From assembly GCF_016680995.1 (NCBI RefSeq), contig NZ_JAEQMG010000041.1:62001-126000 (forward strand): a stretch of DNA of 64,000 nt, given 5' to 3'. Shown here one piece after another: positions 1 through 10,915 of the stretch (the stretch's first letter is position 1; each line of letters starts with the position of its first letter). The notes beneath the pieces were generated by a model. That model made no database searches, was not told the origin of the DNA, and was given only the letters and a program-made list of their open reading frames with translations. The translations under genes were made by a program, and so were the position numbers. This DNA is from Ruminococcus difficilis (lineage in GTDB: Bacteria > Bacillota_A > Clostridia > Oscillospirales > Acutalibacteraceae).

Positions 1-34
1 TGGTATCGACCTTTCCGAGTTCGATCTATTTGTT

Positions 35-51
35 TATACTATCAGTATAAT
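35..51 (+). promoter_or_regulatory. Possible -10 box overlapping a small palindrome
   Basis: A consensus TATAAT lies at 46-51, about 35 bases before the phosphatase start at 87. It overlaps a 6-bp inverted repeat, TATACT (35-40) and AGTATA (44-49), separated by ATC. No good -35 box is visible at normal spacing, so this may be a weak or activator-dependent promoter, or the repeat may be an operator. Confidence 0.25.
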
Positions 52-86
52 ACAGTTATTACCATTTGTAAAGTACGGAGGCAAAA

Positions 87-716
87 ATGCAATCCTATTA
101 TATCCATTTTATTCGCCACGGCGCGATCAGTCCGACCTTGCAGGGAAGGTATATCGGCACGACCGACGTTCCCTTGTCTGAAGAGGGGAAAGCAGCTTTA
201 AGTAAGTTGGACGCGACTATGGACTATCCCTATGCAAAAGTTGTGTTTACTTCGCCTTTGAAGCGCTGTACCCAGACCGCCAAGATCCTCTATCCCCATA
301 TCACGCCGCTGACGATCGATCAGCTGATGGAATGTCACTTCGGCGAATGGGAGAATCATACCGCCGATGAGCTCAAGGGCGATCCCGCTTTTGCCAAATG
401 GCTTGCGGGCGATAATGAGGTGAAGCCGCCGAGAGGGGAGAGCACTGCCGACTTTACCCGCAGGATCTGCGTGATGTTTGAAAGCATCGTCAACGGTCTG
501 ATGCAGACCGGCACGACCGACGCGGCGATCATCACCCACGGCGGCGTGATGAATATCCTGTTGGCGGTATACGGACTCCCGCAGGCAAAGCCTTTTGATT
601 GGGCGTGTGACTGCGGCTTCGGCTACTCACTGCGTATCACACCCGCTTTGTGGATGCGGGATAAGGTCGCGGAGGTGTATCAGCGGATCCCGCTGGAGAG
701 AAACGACGACGAATGA
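87..716 (+). CDS. Histidine phosphatase family protein
   Basis: This 209-residue protein is a histidine phosphatase of the phosphoglycerate mutase/CobC superfamily. The catalytic RHG motif is at about residues 10-12 (FIRHG), followed by the GRYIGTTDVPLSEEG stretch typical of alpha-ribazole phosphatase-like members. The second histidine is in ITHGGV near residue 150. It is cytoplasmic, with no signal peptide. The start follows a good ribosome binding site (ACGGAGG, 8 bases upstream). No cobalamin genes are nearby, so the CobC role is not supported by context and the substrate is unknown. It lies upstream of the RpiR regulator but is separated from it by 156 bases with a separate promoter. Confidence 0.85.
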   Translation: MQSYYIHFIRHGAISPTLQGRYIGTTDVPLSEEGKAALSKLDATMDYPYAKVVFTSPLKRCTQTAKILYPHITPLTIDQLMECHFGEWENHTADELKGDPAFAKWLAGDNEVKPPRGESTADFTRRICVMFESIVNGLMQTGTTDAAIITHGGVMNILLAVYGLPQAKPFDWACDCGFGYSLRITPALWMRDKVAEVYQRIPLERNDDE

Positions 717-780
717 CCTCGAAATTTGAAATCACACGAATAGTATACTTCATTTTTTCTGTATTTTGTAGATTATAACA

Positions 781-809
781 TTGTATTTTGCAGGATTATA
801 TGATAAAAT
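781..809 (+). promoter_or_regulatory. Sigma-A promoter for the rpiR-like gene
   Basis: TTGTAT at 781-786 and TAAAAT at 804-809 are separated by 17 bases. The -10 is preceded by TGA, which makes an extended -10 element. It lies about 65 bases upstream of the regulator start and probably drives the regulator, flavoprotein, cmk, plsC and ispH-rpsA run. Confidence 0.5.
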
Positions 810-875
810 GAAAGTGTATCGGCGTTCGATCTCTAAGATCCTTCTTTATCCCGGATCGGATGTCAGAGGAGTGTG

Positions 876-1760
876 ATGACAATGTTATCAAATCTATTAG
901 TCAGAATCGATTTATCCCGCAAGGATTTTTCAAAAGGTCAGCGTAAGATCGCTGATTATATCGAGGAGCATTATGACTCCGCCGCTTTCATGACTGCCGC
1001 CAAGTTAGGCGAGGAGGTCGGCGTTTCCGAAAGTACGGTCGTGCGCTTCGCGACCCAGATCGGTTATGACGGCTTTCCTTATCTGCAGAAGGCGATGCAG
1101 GAAATGATCCGCGACAAGCTGAATTCCGTCCAGCGTATCGAGGTGACCACCGGTCGTATCGGTGATTCCGACGTCGTCGAGAGCGTTCTGAATCAGGACA
1201 TCGACAAGATCCGCCGCACCATCGATGAGGTGTCGCGTGAGGATTTCAAAAAGACCGTTGACGCGATCATCAACGCGCGTCATATCTATGTGTTCGGCGC
1301 GAAATCTTCTTCCTATATCGCGAACTTCTTTGCGTATTATCTGGATTTGATCTTCGGCAATGTTCATATTTTGAATTCAACATCAAAGACGACCACCTAT
1401 GAAAAGCTGTTCCGTATCTCTGAGGAAGATGTGATGATCGGCATCAGCTTTCCGCGTTATTCCGCTATGGCGGTCGACGCGATGAGCTTTGCGCATGAGC
1501 GCGGCGCCGAAGTCGTCGCCATTACAGACAGTATGGTCGCGCCCGTTGTCAAGGACGCGGATGAAGTGCTGTTGGCACGATCCGATATCGCTTCGGTCGT
1601 CGATACATTGGTCGCGCCGCTGAGCCTGATCAACGCGCTGTTGGTGGCGATCGTCATCGAACGTAAGGAAGATATCAAAAAGACGTTTATCGATTTGGAA
1701 GAGGTGTGGAGAGAGCAGAATGTCTACGCCGGCAACCGGATCGACAGTACCAGATCATGA
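876..1760 (+). CDS. MurR/RpiR family transcriptional regulator
   Basis: This protein of about 294 residues has the two-domain build of RpiR regulators: an N-terminal helix-turn-helix of the HTH_6 type (roughly residues 5-80, with the recognition helix around VSESTVVRFATQIGYDGF) and a C-terminal SIS sugar-phosphate binding domain (roughly 125-260, starting near IYVFGAKSSS). Family members sense phosphosugars and control sugar or amino-sugar genes. The GAGGAG ribosome binding site at 866-871 fits ATG 876 or ATG 882 better than GTG 873. Its stop overlaps the next start (ATGA), so it is translationally coupled to the flavoprotein, an unusual partner for a sugar regulator. The effector cannot be named. 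Confidence 0.85.
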   Translation: MTMLSNLLVRIDLSRKDFSKGQRKIADYIEEHYDSAAFMTAAKLGEEVGVSESTVVRFATQIGYDGFPYLQKAMQEMIRDKLNSVQRIEVTTGRIGDSDVVESVLNQDIDKIRRTIDEVSREDFKKTVDAIINARHIYVFGAKSSSYIANFFAYYLDLIFGNVHILNSTSKTTTYEKLFRISEEDVMIGISFPRYSAMAVDAMSFAHERGAEVVAITDSMVAPVVKDADEVLLARSDIASVVDTLVAPLSLINALLVAIVIERKEDIKKTFIDLEEVWREQNVYAGNRIDSTRS

Positions 1761-3013
1761 GTAATCAACAAACCGAAAAGATAAAAGTTTTGGTGATCGG
1801 CGCGGGTCCCGCGGGGATGATGGCGGCAGGCGCCGCCGCTGAAAACGGCGCTGATGTTGTCATCGTTGAAAAGAACCAACGTGTCGGCCGCAAGCTCGCC
1901 ATCACCGGTAAAGGTCGTTGTAATATCACCAACTTCTGTGATAACGAGACCTTTATCGCGCATGTGACGGCGAATCCGCGCTTTTTATACAGCGCCGTCA
2001 ACCGCTTTTCGTGCTATGATACCGTCGCTTTCTTTGAGGATCGAGGCTTGGCGACAAAGGTAGAGCGCGGCAATCGTGTGTTTCCCGTATCCGACAAGGC
2101 ACTGGACGTCGTCGATACGCTGTATGAATATTTAACGGAGTTGGGTGTACAGTTCATCCATCAAGAAGTCAAAGGACTTTTGATCGAAAACGGCTCTGTC
2201 AAAGGCGTTCGTTTACAGGACAGAGATTTACTTGCCGACAAGGTGATCGTGACCTGCGGCGGCATGTCCTATCGCGCGACCGGTTCCACCGGCGACGGAT
2301 ATACCTTCGCAAAATCCGCCGGGCATACGATCACACCGCTTTTGCCGTCACTGGTTCCTTTGACAGCGGAGGATGAAGATATCTCTGCAATGCAGGGGTT
2401 ATCCCTGAAAAATGTACGGCTTTCCGTGATCGATAATACGACTGATAAAGAAGTCTATTCCGATATGGGGGAGATGCTGTTCACGCATTTCGGTATTTCC
2501 GGGCCGCTCGTTTTATCCGCCAGCGCTCACATGCGCGCTATGTCCCCCGGACGTTATACGGCATACATTGATCTGAAGCCCGCTTTGGATGATTTTACCT
2601 TGGATAAACGCATCCTGCGTGATTTTGCGGAGTTTGCCAACAAGGATATCATCAACTCTTTGGGTAAGCTGCTTCCGAAAAAGCTGATCCCCATAATCAT
2701 CGATCGTGCAGGGATCGCGCAACATACGAAGTGTAACACCGTTACCGCTTCTCAGCGTCAATCGCTGCTTTCGCAGATCAAACATTTCAGCGTGAAGATC
2801 CACGCGTTCCGTCCGATCAATGAGGCGATCGTGACCCACGGCGGCGTGGACGTCAAGGATATCGACCCGCGCTCGATGGAAAGCAAGCTGATCAGCGGCT
2901 TATATTTCGCGGGTGAGGTATTGGATCTCGACGCGTATACCGGCGGCTTCAATCTGCAGATCGCTTACTGCACCGGCAGACTTGCCGGAGAATCCGCCGC
3001 GCAAAGTGACTGA
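1757..3013 (+). CDS. HI0933-family NAD(P)/FAD-dependent oxidoreductase
   Basis: This 418-residue flavoprotein belongs to the HI0933/YhiN (BaiN-like) family. The FAD-binding Rossmann motif GAGPAG is at about residues 15-20, followed by the family motif NQRVGRKLAITGKGRCN, and a second FAD contact lies near the C-terminus (LDAYTGGFNLQIA). The physiological reaction of most members is unknown. I chose ATG 1757 because it overlaps the regulator stop (ATGA). An upstream in-frame start at 1706 would add 17 unconserved residues. It precedes cmk by 47 bases, an order common in Clostridia. Confidence 0.85.
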   Translation: MSNQQTEKIKVLVIGAGPAGMMAAGAAAENGADVVIVEKNQRVGRKLAITGKGRCNITNFCDNETFIAHVTANPRFLYSAVNRFSCYDTVAFFEDRGLATKVERGNRVFPVSDKALDVVDTLYEYLTELGVQFIHQEVKGLLIENGSVKGVRLQDRDLLADKVIVTCGGMSYRATGSTGDGYTFAKSAGHTITPLLPSLVPLTAEDEDISAMQGLSLKNVRLSVIDNTTDKEVYSDMGEMLFTHFGISGPLVLSASAHMRAMSPGRYTAYIDLKPALDDFTLDKRILRDFAEFANKDIINSLGKLLPKKLIPIIIDRAGIAQHTKCNTVTASQRQSLLSQIKHFSVKIHAFRPINEAIVTHGGVDVKDIDPRSMESKLISGLYFAGEVLDLDAYTGGFNLQIAYCTGRLAGESAAQSD

Positions 3014-3060
3014 GAACCATTTGATAAACGATAATCATTAACTATATGAAGGAGAACACT

Positions 3061-3729
3061 ATGTCTATCGCTATTGCTATCGACGGCCCCGCGGGTGCCG
3101 GAAAATCGACGATCGCGCGTCTTGCCGCGAAGGAACTCGGCTATATTTATGTAGATACCGGCGCTTTGTACCGCACCATCGGTCTGGCGGCTTTTCGACG
3201 CGGACTGACCGCTGAGAATAAGGAGCAGATCATCGCGATGTTGCCCGAGATCAAGGTGACGTTGGCGTTCAATGATTGTCAGGAGCAGATCGTACTGCTC
3301 GACGGTGAGGACGTCAGCGGTTTGATCCGCACGCCTGAGATCTCGATGATGGCGTCCGCTGTTTCCGCGATCCCCGAGGTCAGAGCCTATTTGCTTGATC
3401 TGCAGCGCGATATGGCGCATACCAATAATGTAATCATGGACGGCAGAGATATCGGAACGGTCGTTTTGCCTGACGCGAAGATCAAGATCTTTCTCTCGGC
3501 GTCACCCGAATGCAGAGCCCGCCGCCGCTATGATGAGCTTATCGAAAAGGGAATGGACGTCAAGTATGAGGACATCTTAACGGATGTGATCGCGCGTGAT
3601 TACGCAGATTCCCATCGTGATATCGCTCCCTTAAAGCCCGCGGATGACGCGATCAATGTCGATACCTCGGGAGAGGATCTGGAGACCTCGGTCAATAAAC
3701 TCTTAGGAATCATGAGGGAAAGACTATGA
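3061..3729 (+). CDS. cmk: Cytidylate kinase
   Basis: Cytidylate kinase phosphorylates CMP and dCMP to the diphosphates in pyrimidine salvage. At 222 residues it has the normal bacterial length. The P-loop GPAGAGKS is at residues 9-16, and the CMP-binding and lid regions are recognisable (DGRDIGTVVLPDA; RRRYDEL). The start is ATG 3061, preceded by AAGGAG at 3050-3055; the in-frame ATG at 3046 lies upstream of that ribosome binding site and is unlikely. Its stop overlaps the plsC start by 4 bases (ATGA). Confidence 0.96.
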   Translation: MSIAIAIDGPAGAGKSTIARLAAKELGYIYVDTGALYRTIGLAAFRRGLTAENKEQIIAMLPEIKVTLAFNDCQEQIVLLDGEDVSGLIRTPEISMMASAVSAIPEVRAYLLDLQRDMAHTNNVIMDGRDIGTVVLPDAKIKIFLSASPECRARRRYDELIEKGMDVKYEDILTDVIARDYADSHRDIAPLKPADDAINVDTSGEDLETSVNKLLGIMRERL

Positions 3730-4343
3730 AAAAACGCAACCATTTTTACTTTTTTTGGAGAGCCTTATTATTGCCTTTCTTTAAGCTCAAATATCGCATG
3801 AAGTATATCGGCGCAGAAAATGTGCCGGCTGAGGGCGCTTATATCCTTGCGTCCAACCACACCCATGCGGTCGATCCGATCATCATGGGTATGGGGCTGA
3901 AACGTCAGGTCATGTTCATGGCGAAGGAAGAGCTGTTCAAGAATAAATTCGTCGGATGGTTTATCCGCAAGCTCGACGCCTTTCCCATCAGCCGCGGTAA
4001 AGCGGATACCGGCTCGATCAAGCATTTTGAAAAGGTGCTGGAGGAAGGTAACCTGATGGGCATCTTCATCGAGGGTACCCGCTCCAAGGACGGCGAATTC
4101 CTGCCTCCGAAAAACGGCTGCAGTCTGATCGCTTATGATACCAAGACCCCGGTCATCCCGGTTTGTCATACCAAGATCGGCTCACGCCTCTACTTCCATT
4201 ACGGTAAACCGCTTTCTCTGGAGGAGATGGGCTTTGATAAGGGCGGCGCCAGAGAATTCCGCAACGCCAGCCGTATCATCATGGATCATATCAAAGCGAT
4301 CCGCGAAGAGGACTTAGCCTCGACAGGAGAGAAGAATGGCTGA
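3726..4343 (+). CDS. plsC: 1-acyl-sn-glycerol-3-phosphate acyltransferase
   Basis: This 205-residue membrane-associated acyltransferase adds the second acyl chain to lysophosphatidate. It has the catalytic HX4D motif (H45 to D50, in NHTHAVD) and the glycerol-phosphate binding EGTRS motif at 116-120. A hydrophobic N-terminus (about residues 7-20) would sit at the membrane. The start overlaps the cmk stop and the end overlaps the ispH start by 8 bases, so the three genes are translationally coupled. Confidence 0.94.
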   Translation: MKKRNHFYFFWRALLLPFFKLKYRMKYIGAENVPAEGAYILASNHTHAVDPIIMGMGLKRQVMFMAKEELFKNKFVGWFIRKLDAFPISRGKADTGSIKHFEKVLEEGNLMGIFIEGTRSKDGEFLPPKNGCSLIAYDTKTPVIPVCHTKIGSRLYFHYGKPLSLEEMGFDKGGAREFRNASRIIMDHIKAIREEDLASTGEKNG

Positions 4344-6471
4344 TATCATCGTCGCAAAAACCGCGGGCTTCTGCTTCGGCGTGAACCGCGCTGTCAAGAT
4401 CGCCTTTGATGTTGCCGACCGCAACCAAGGCGGATGCACCTTGGGGCCGATCATCCATAATAAAGAGATGGTCGCGGCATTGAATGACAGGGGAGTGGTA
4501 TCGGTCGATTCCCTTGATGACATCCAAGGACGAGAGCCTGTGATCATCCGCTCTCACGGCGTCAAGCGATCGGTATATGACAAGCTCAACGAGATGGGCG
4601 TCGAGTACATCGACGCGACCTGTCCCTTCGTCGCAAAGATCCATTCCATCGTCTATGACATGAGTAGGCAGGGCTATACCGTACTGATCGCAGGTGATGA
4701 GAATCATCCCGAGGTACAAGGGATCCTCTCGAATTGCGTCAGCGAATATTATATTTTCAAAGACGTTGAGGATTTAAAAAAAATCTTCGATTTAATTCCC
4801 GAGGAGAATAAAGATCGTATTTGTATCGTCGCTCAGACGACTTTTAACGAAAAATTTTGGAAAAATTGTATAGTTTTTTTGAAAAAACTATGTACAAACG
4901 CCAAAGTTTTTGATACAATATGTAATGCTACGTCAAAGCGACAAGCTGAGGCTCACACCTTATCGGCAAAATGTGACTGCATGATCGTGGTAGGAGATCG
5001 CTCCAGTTCCAATACAAATAAGCTCTATGAGATTTGTAAAAAGAACTGTGAACATACCTATCTGATCGAGACGGCCGCTGAGCTCGATCGGGCGATGATC
5101 GCCGAGGCGAGGACCATTGGCGTAACAGCCGGCGCTTCTACACCGGACAGGATTATAAAGGAGGTACTGGATACAATGAGTGAAAACACTACATCCAGCG
5201 TAAACGAAACTGAGAACTTTGAGGAGATGTTAGAAGAATCTCTGAAGAGTTTAAACACTAATGAAAGGGTTATGGGTACTGTCGCGAGCATCACTCCGAA
5301 CGAAGTGTATGTCGAAGTCGACGGCAGAAAGCAGACTGGCTTTATCCCATTTGACGAGTTATCATCCACTCCGATTCAGAGCGCCGATGAAGTTGTCAAG
5401 GTCGGCGATCGTGTAGAACTGCTGATTATGAAAACCAATGACGTCGAGGGTACCATCATGCTCTCCAAGCGCAGAGTTGACGCGCAGAAGGGCTTTGAGG
5501 AGCTGCAGAAGGCTTATGACGAGAAGCAGATCCTCACCGGTCCCGTTACCGAGGTCGTTTCCGGCGGCGTGATCGTTGTCGCAAATGATATCCGCATTTT
5601 CATCCCCGCTTCTCAGGCTACAATGGAGCGTGACGCTAACCTTGAGGATCTCAAGGGTCAGGAAGTCAAGTTCCGCCTGATCGAGATGTCTCAGCGCGGC
5701 AGAAGAAGAAAGATCATTGGCTCCATCAAGAGCGTTCTCCGTGACGAGTATGCCGCTAAGCGCGCAGAGTTCTGGGAGAACTGCGAGGTCGGCAAGGTTT
5801 ATACCGGCGTTGTCCGCACACTGACTTCTTACGGCGCGTTCGTAGACCTCGGCGGCGTATCGGGCATGATCCACATTTCCGAGCTGTCCTGGCTGCGCAT
5901 CAAGCACCCGAGCGAGGTCGTCAAAGTCGGCGATACCGTTGAAGTATACATCAAGGACATCAACACCGAGACCAAGAAGATCTCTCTGGGTTACAAGAAG
6001 ACCGAGGACAATCCGTGGGTGATCCTCGAGAAGGATTATCCTGTCGGCACTGTTGTCAAGGCAAAGATCGTCGGTCTGACCGCGTTCGGTGCTTTCGCGA
6101 ACATCATCCCCGGCATCGACGGTCTGATCCATATTTCTCAGATCTCCAACAAGCGCATCGAGAAGCCCGCTGACGAGCTTGCGATCGGCGATGAGGTCGA
6201 GGCTAAGATCACCGGTATCGACTTCGAGAAGAAGCGTGTCAGCCTGTCTATCCGCGCGCTGCTGCCCGAGGATGCTCCTGTTGCTCCCGCTGTCGAGGAG
6301 GAAGAGGATGAGGTCGTCGCTGTAGTTGAGCCCGACGCTGCTCCCGTGATCCGTGATCTCGAGGACGAGACTCCCGCTGAGGAGCCCGCACCTGTTGAAG
6401 AGGCTCCCGCAGAGGAAGCTCCTGCAGAAGAGGCGGTTGCCGAAGAAGCTGCTCCCGCAGACGCTGAATAA
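4336..6471 (+). CDS. ispH: IspH-ribosomal protein S1 fusion
   Basis: This 711-residue protein fuses two enzymes or factors. Residues 1-280 are IspH (LytB), the iron-sulfur enzyme that makes IPP and DMAPP from HMBPP: cluster cysteines are C13, C96 and C196, with H41, H74, H124 and E126 at the active site. Residues from about 305 to 640 hold four S1 RNA-binding repeats (starting near 305, 395, 485 and 570) as in Firmicute S1-like proteins. The last 60 residues are acidic and rich in Ala, Pro and Glu. The fusion is known in Clostridia. A strong internal ribosome binding site and an in-frame ATG at 5176 could also yield free S1 (431 residues). The reading frame is intact across the junction. Confidence 0.95.
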   Translation: MADIIVAKTAGFCFGVNRAVKIAFDVADRNQGGCTLGPIIHNKEMVAALNDRGVVSVDSLDDIQGREPVIIRSHGVKRSVYDKLNEMGVEYIDATCPFVAKIHSIVYDMSRQGYTVLIAGDENHPEVQGILSNCVSEYYIFKDVEDLKKIFDLIPEENKDRICIVAQTTFNEKFWKNCIVFLKKLCTNAKVFDTICNATSKRQAEAHTLSAKCDCMIVVGDRSSSNTNKLYEICKKNCEHTYLIETAAELDRAMIAEARTIGVTAGASTPDRIIKEVLDTMSENTTSSVNETENFEEMLEESLKSLNTNERVMGTVASITPNEVYVEVDGRKQTGFIPFDELSSTPIQSADEVVKVGDRVELLIMKTNDVEGTIMLSKRRVDAQKGFEELQKAYDEKQILTGPVTEVVSGGVIVVANDIRIFIPASQATMERDANLEDLKGQEVKFRLIEMSQRGRRRKIIGSIKSVLRDEYAAKRAEFWENCEVGKVYTGVVRTLTSYGAFVDLGGVSGMIHISELSWLRIKHPSEVVKVGDTVEVYIKDINTETKKISLGYKKTEDNPWVILEKDYPVGTVVKAKIVGLTAFGAFANIIPGIDGLIHISQISNKRIEKPADELAIGDEVEAKITGIDFEKKRVSLSIRALLPEDAPVAPAVEEEEDEVVAVVEPDAAPVIRDLEDETPAEEPAPVEEAPAEEAPAEEAVAEEAAPADAE
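5157..5178 (+). promoter_or_regulatory. Internal ribosome binding site and ATG for free S1
   Basis: AAAGGAGG at 5157-5164 is a near-perfect Shine-Dalgarno sequence, 11 bases before the in-frame ATG at 5176-5178. That codon is residue 281, exactly at the end of the IspH domain. Initiation here would make a separate S1 protein from the same message. The same bases also encode Lys-Glu-Val of the linker, so codon choice alone could explain part of the match. Confidence 0.5.
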
Positions 6472-6482
6472 TGAAACTTTTG

Positions 6483-6517
6483 ACGGGTATCCGAAAGGGT
6501 ACCCGTTATTTTCTTTT
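6483..6517 (+). terminator. Rho-independent terminator after ispH-rpsA
   Basis: A 10-bp stem (6483-6492 with 6497-6506, one G-T pair) closes a GAAA tetraloop and is followed by TATTTTCTTTT. It starts 11 bases after the stop codon. Confidence 0.9.
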
Positions 6518-6527
6518 ACGGAATTTT

Positions 6528-6556
6528 TTGATCCCGATAATCTGGTAAAATAATAT
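6528..6556 (+). promoter_or_regulatory. Sigma-A promoter for the ywlG-like gene
   Basis: TTGATC at 6528-6533 and TAATAT at 6551-6556 are spaced by 17 bases. The promoter lies between the S1 terminator and the start at 6586, so this transcription unit is separate. Confidence 0.6.
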
Positions 6557-6585
6557 ACATATAATATAGTATAGGATCTGATAGT

Positions 6586-7137
6586 ATGATGGAAACGATT
6601 ACAAAAGATACCAACGCCGTGTTTACTCAGTTGATTGAAGCGGCGAAATTGCACGAGGGCTCCGTTGTCGTGCTTGGCTGTTCCACCAGCGAGGTCGGCG
6701 GCAGTCGTATCGGCACCCATTCGAGCATGGACATTGCCGCGGCTGTGTATGACGGCTTTTTTGACCTGCTCAAGGAAAAAGGCATCTATTTGGCGGCGCA
6801 ATGCTGTGAGCACCTCAACCGCGCTCTGGTGATCGAAAGAGAGCTGGCGACAAAGTACAATATCCCGATCGTAAACGCGGTTCCTCAGCCGAAAGCAGGC
6901 GGGAGCAGCGCGACGACCGCCTACGCGCGCTTTGATGATCCGGTTTTGGTGGAGCATATCCAAGCGGACGCGGGCGTCGATATCGGCGGTACGCTGATTG
7001 GGATGCACCTTAAAGAAACCGCCGTTCCGCTCAGACTCCCGCAGAAGAAGATCGGGGACGCGTTCGTCGCGTCTGCCCGTACCCGCGCGAAGTTCATCGG
7101 CGGTGCTAGAGCCGTATACGACGAAGAGCTATTATAG
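6586..7137 (+). CDS. TIGR01440/UPF0340 (YwlG-like) protein
   Basis: This 183-residue cytoplasmic protein matches the YwlG/DUF436 family, recognisable by VVLGCSTSEVGGSRIGTHSS near the N-terminus and AAQCCEHLNRALVIE in the middle. The conserved paired cysteines and the glycine-rich motif suggest a small-molecule fold, but no reaction is established for the family. The start is ATG 6586 or the adjacent ATG 6589; the ribosome binding site is weak (AGGAT at 6573). It is followed at once by a compact terminator. Confidence 0.85.
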   Translation: MMETITKDTNAVFTQLIEAAKLHEGSVVVLGCSTSEVGGSRIGTHSSMDIAAAVYDGFFDLLKEKGIYLAAQCCEHLNRALVIERELATKYNIPIVNAVPQPKAGGSSATTAYARFDDPVLVEHIQADAGVDIGGTLIGMHLKETAVPLRLPQKKIGDAFVASARTRAKFIGGARAVYDEELL

Positions 7138-7153
7138 GCGCGTGCGCCTTTTT
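7137..7153 (+). terminator. Compact terminator after the ywlG-like gene
   Basis: GGCG (7137-7140), CGTG loop and CGCC (7145-7148) followed by TTTTT. The stem begins on the last base of the TAG stop. Two similar compact hairpins occur at 13979 and 42196. Confidence 0.55.
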
Positions 7154-7217
7154 GTTTGACTGCCGCTGCTTTGGAGGCAATCGCAATCGGATTATTTTGT
7201 GAATCAGAGGTACTGTT

Positions 7218-7796
7218 ATGATGACTGCAAAAGATGAATTTATCAAGATTTATACGGAGAATATTACCCGCAAGGGCTCCGCGGAGCTGCTCGAGTGGAT
7301 CCAAAAGACCGACTTCTTCACCGCTCCGGCAAGCACCAAGTATCACTGCGCCTGTGAAAACGGCTTGGTGATGCACTCGGTCAGCGTGTATAATACCATG
7401 ATCGAGAAGCATTTTGACGAGGAAAACGATAATCCGGAGAGCTTTGCGATCTGCGCGCTTCTCCATGATCTGTGCAAGGCGCAGTTCTATAAGGTGTCCA
7501 CCCGCAACGTCAAGAATGATGAAACCGGTCAGTGGGAAAAGGTGCCGTATTACGCCATCGAAGATACCTTTCCGTACGGTCACGGTGAAAAAAGCGTGTT
7601 TCTGATCGAGCGCTTCATGCGCCTCAAGCTCGATGAAGCGATGGCGATCCGCTGGCATATGGGCGGCTTCGACGATAATAACGGCTTCTATGTCAGTAAT
7701 GCCTACGATCGTTATCCGCTGGCTGTCAAGCTCCATCTTGCCGACTTGGAGAGCACCTATCTCAGAGAAAAGGGCACCTCCGCCGTCAGAAGATAA
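7218..7796 (+). CDS. HD-domain hydrolase
   Basis: This 192-residue protein has an HD phosphohydrolase domain: H53 in the GLVMHSVSV motif, then the H83-D84 pair in LLHDLCK, and later histidines in HGEKS and RWHMGG. The layout resembles the HD domain of YhaM-type 3'-5' exoribonucleases without their OB domain, but phosphohydrolases of nucleotides are equally possible. It is probably cotranscribed with ligA, 38 bases downstream. The start is ATG 7218 or the adjacent 7221, after AGAGGT. Confidence 0.8.
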   Translation: MMTAKDEFIKIYTENITRKGSAELLEWIQKTDFFTAPASTKYHCACENGLVMHSVSVYNTMIEKHFDEENDNPESFAICALLHDLCKAQFYKVSTRNVKNDETGQWEKVPYYAIEDTFPYGHGEKSVFLIERFMRLKLDEAMAIRWHMGGFDDNNGFYVSNAYDRYPLAVKLHLADLESTYLREKGTSAVRR

Positions 7797-7825
7797 CAAT
7801 CCTACTTGCCGAAAGCAAAGGATAG

Positions 7826-9826
<2,001 letters not shown>

Positions 9827-9833
9827 TCGATCG

Positions 9834-9858
9834 ATCCCTGTCCTTTTCGGGCAGGGAT
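9834..9858 (+). terminator. Hairpin after ligA
   Basis: A 10-bp stem (9834-9843 with 9849-9858, one G-T pair) and a 5-base loop lie 7 bases after the ligA stop. The following run is only TATTAATAT, so termination may be weak. Confidence 0.6.
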
Positions 9859-9883
9859 TATTAATATATAATGGACAGACTTT

Positions 9884-9916
9884 TGCGGACAGGTTATATC
9901 CGACGACCTGTCCGCA
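9884..9916. terminator. Second hairpin between ligA and spoIIIAA
   Basis: An 11-bp perfect stem (9884-9894 with 9906-9916) around an 11-base loop is followed on the + strand by TAAATTTTACT. Reading in the other direction, AAAAG precedes it. It may reinforce termination of ligA or insulate the sporulation operon. Confidence 0.5.
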
Positions 9917-9988
9917 TAAATTTTACTATCATTGTCATTGAAGATATGTGACGATCAAAACCGAGTATGACTCAGGATGGTGAAAACG

Positions 9989-10915
9989 ATGGATAAACAG
10001 AGTCTGGATTGTATTCTGGATAAAATGCCCGATCGGATCAGGATCCCGTTAGAACGCACTCGATCTGCGTATGAGGACAAGGCGACCGAGATCGTACTGC
10101 GCAGGGACGCGCCGATCTGCATCTATGAAAGAAAGCGGTTGCTTTACATAACGGAAAGTGGTTATCTGACTGATTCCGTATATGCGGAGAATTTGTTGAC
10201 CGCTTCGGCAAAAGAGATAGAACAAACGGTTCTTCGACTGTGCGACTATTCTGTTTACGCGTACCAGAATGAGATCAACAGCGGTTTCATCACGATCGAA
10301 GGCGGCGTCAGAGTCGGCTTGTGCGGCAAAGCGGTGATGACGAACGGAGAGATCACCAATGTTCGTGATATCGGCACACTCAATTTTCGTATCGCGCGGG
10401 ATATCAGCGGATGCGCGTCCTCGCTGATCGATAAGCTCGACCCGCTCGGCGGCACGCTCATTTGCGGTGTTCCGGGATCGGGAAAAACGACGCTCATACG
10501 GGATCTTGCTCGTCAACTGTCCTATCGGTATCGCGTGAGCGCCTTGGATGAAAGGGGAGAGCTGAGCGCTTTATATCGCGGTAAGGCGGGTTACTCACTC
10601 GGTTTATGTGATGTGTATACCGGTTATCCGAAGGGTCTTGCCGCAAATTGCGCGATCCGCAGTATGTCGTCCGAGATCATTATTTGTGACGAGATGGGCG
10701 ATCAAAGCGACGTCGATCTGCTGCTGTATTCCATGCGGTGCGGCGTGGCGTTCATCGCGACGGTACACGCGTCATCGATGCAGGATCTCAGGCGCAGAGA
10801 GATCACCTCAAAAATGATCAATACCGGCGCGTTTCGCTACATCGTGTTTCTCTCTTCCAACGGTAATGTCGGGAAGATCGAAAAAATCTACGAAATGTGT
10901 GACGCGCGTGATTAA
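9989..10915 (+). CDS. spoIIIAA: Stage III sporulation protein AA (ATPase)
   Basis: SpoIIIAA is the cytoplasmic ATPase of the SpoIIIA-SpoIIQ channel linking mother cell and forespore; it resembles secretion ATPases. The protein has about 308 residues, with a Walker A motif GVPGSGKT at 160-167 and a Walker B-like stretch (IIICDEMGD). ATG 9989 is preferred because AGGATGGTG lies just before it; an in-frame ATG at 9977 has no ribosome binding site. It is the first of eight genes in the usual order. Family knowledge places the operon under SigE; I could not pick out a convincing SigE promoter upstream. Confidence 0.95.
   Translation: MDKQSLDCILDKMPDRIRIPLERTRSAYEDKATEIVLRRDAPICIYERKRLLYITESGYLTDSVYAENLLTASAKEIEQTVLRLCDYSVYAYQNEINSGFITIEGGVRVGLCGKAVMTNGEITNVRDIGTLNFRIARDISGCASSLIDKLDPLGGTLICGVPGSGKTTLIRDLARQLSYRYRVSALDERGELSALYRGKAGYSLGLCDVYTGYPKGLAANCAIRSMSSEIIICDEMGDQSDVDLLLYSMRCGVAFIATVHASSMQDLRRREITSKMINTGAFRYIVFLSSNGNVGKIEKIYEMCDARD

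Noticed and set aside
5362..7008. Long open frame of 548 codons on the minus strand opposite S1 and the ywlG-like gene
   Set aside because: It spans two well-supported plus-strand genes and the terminator and promoter between them. Its product has no recognisable domain and reads as the mirror of S1 codon bias.
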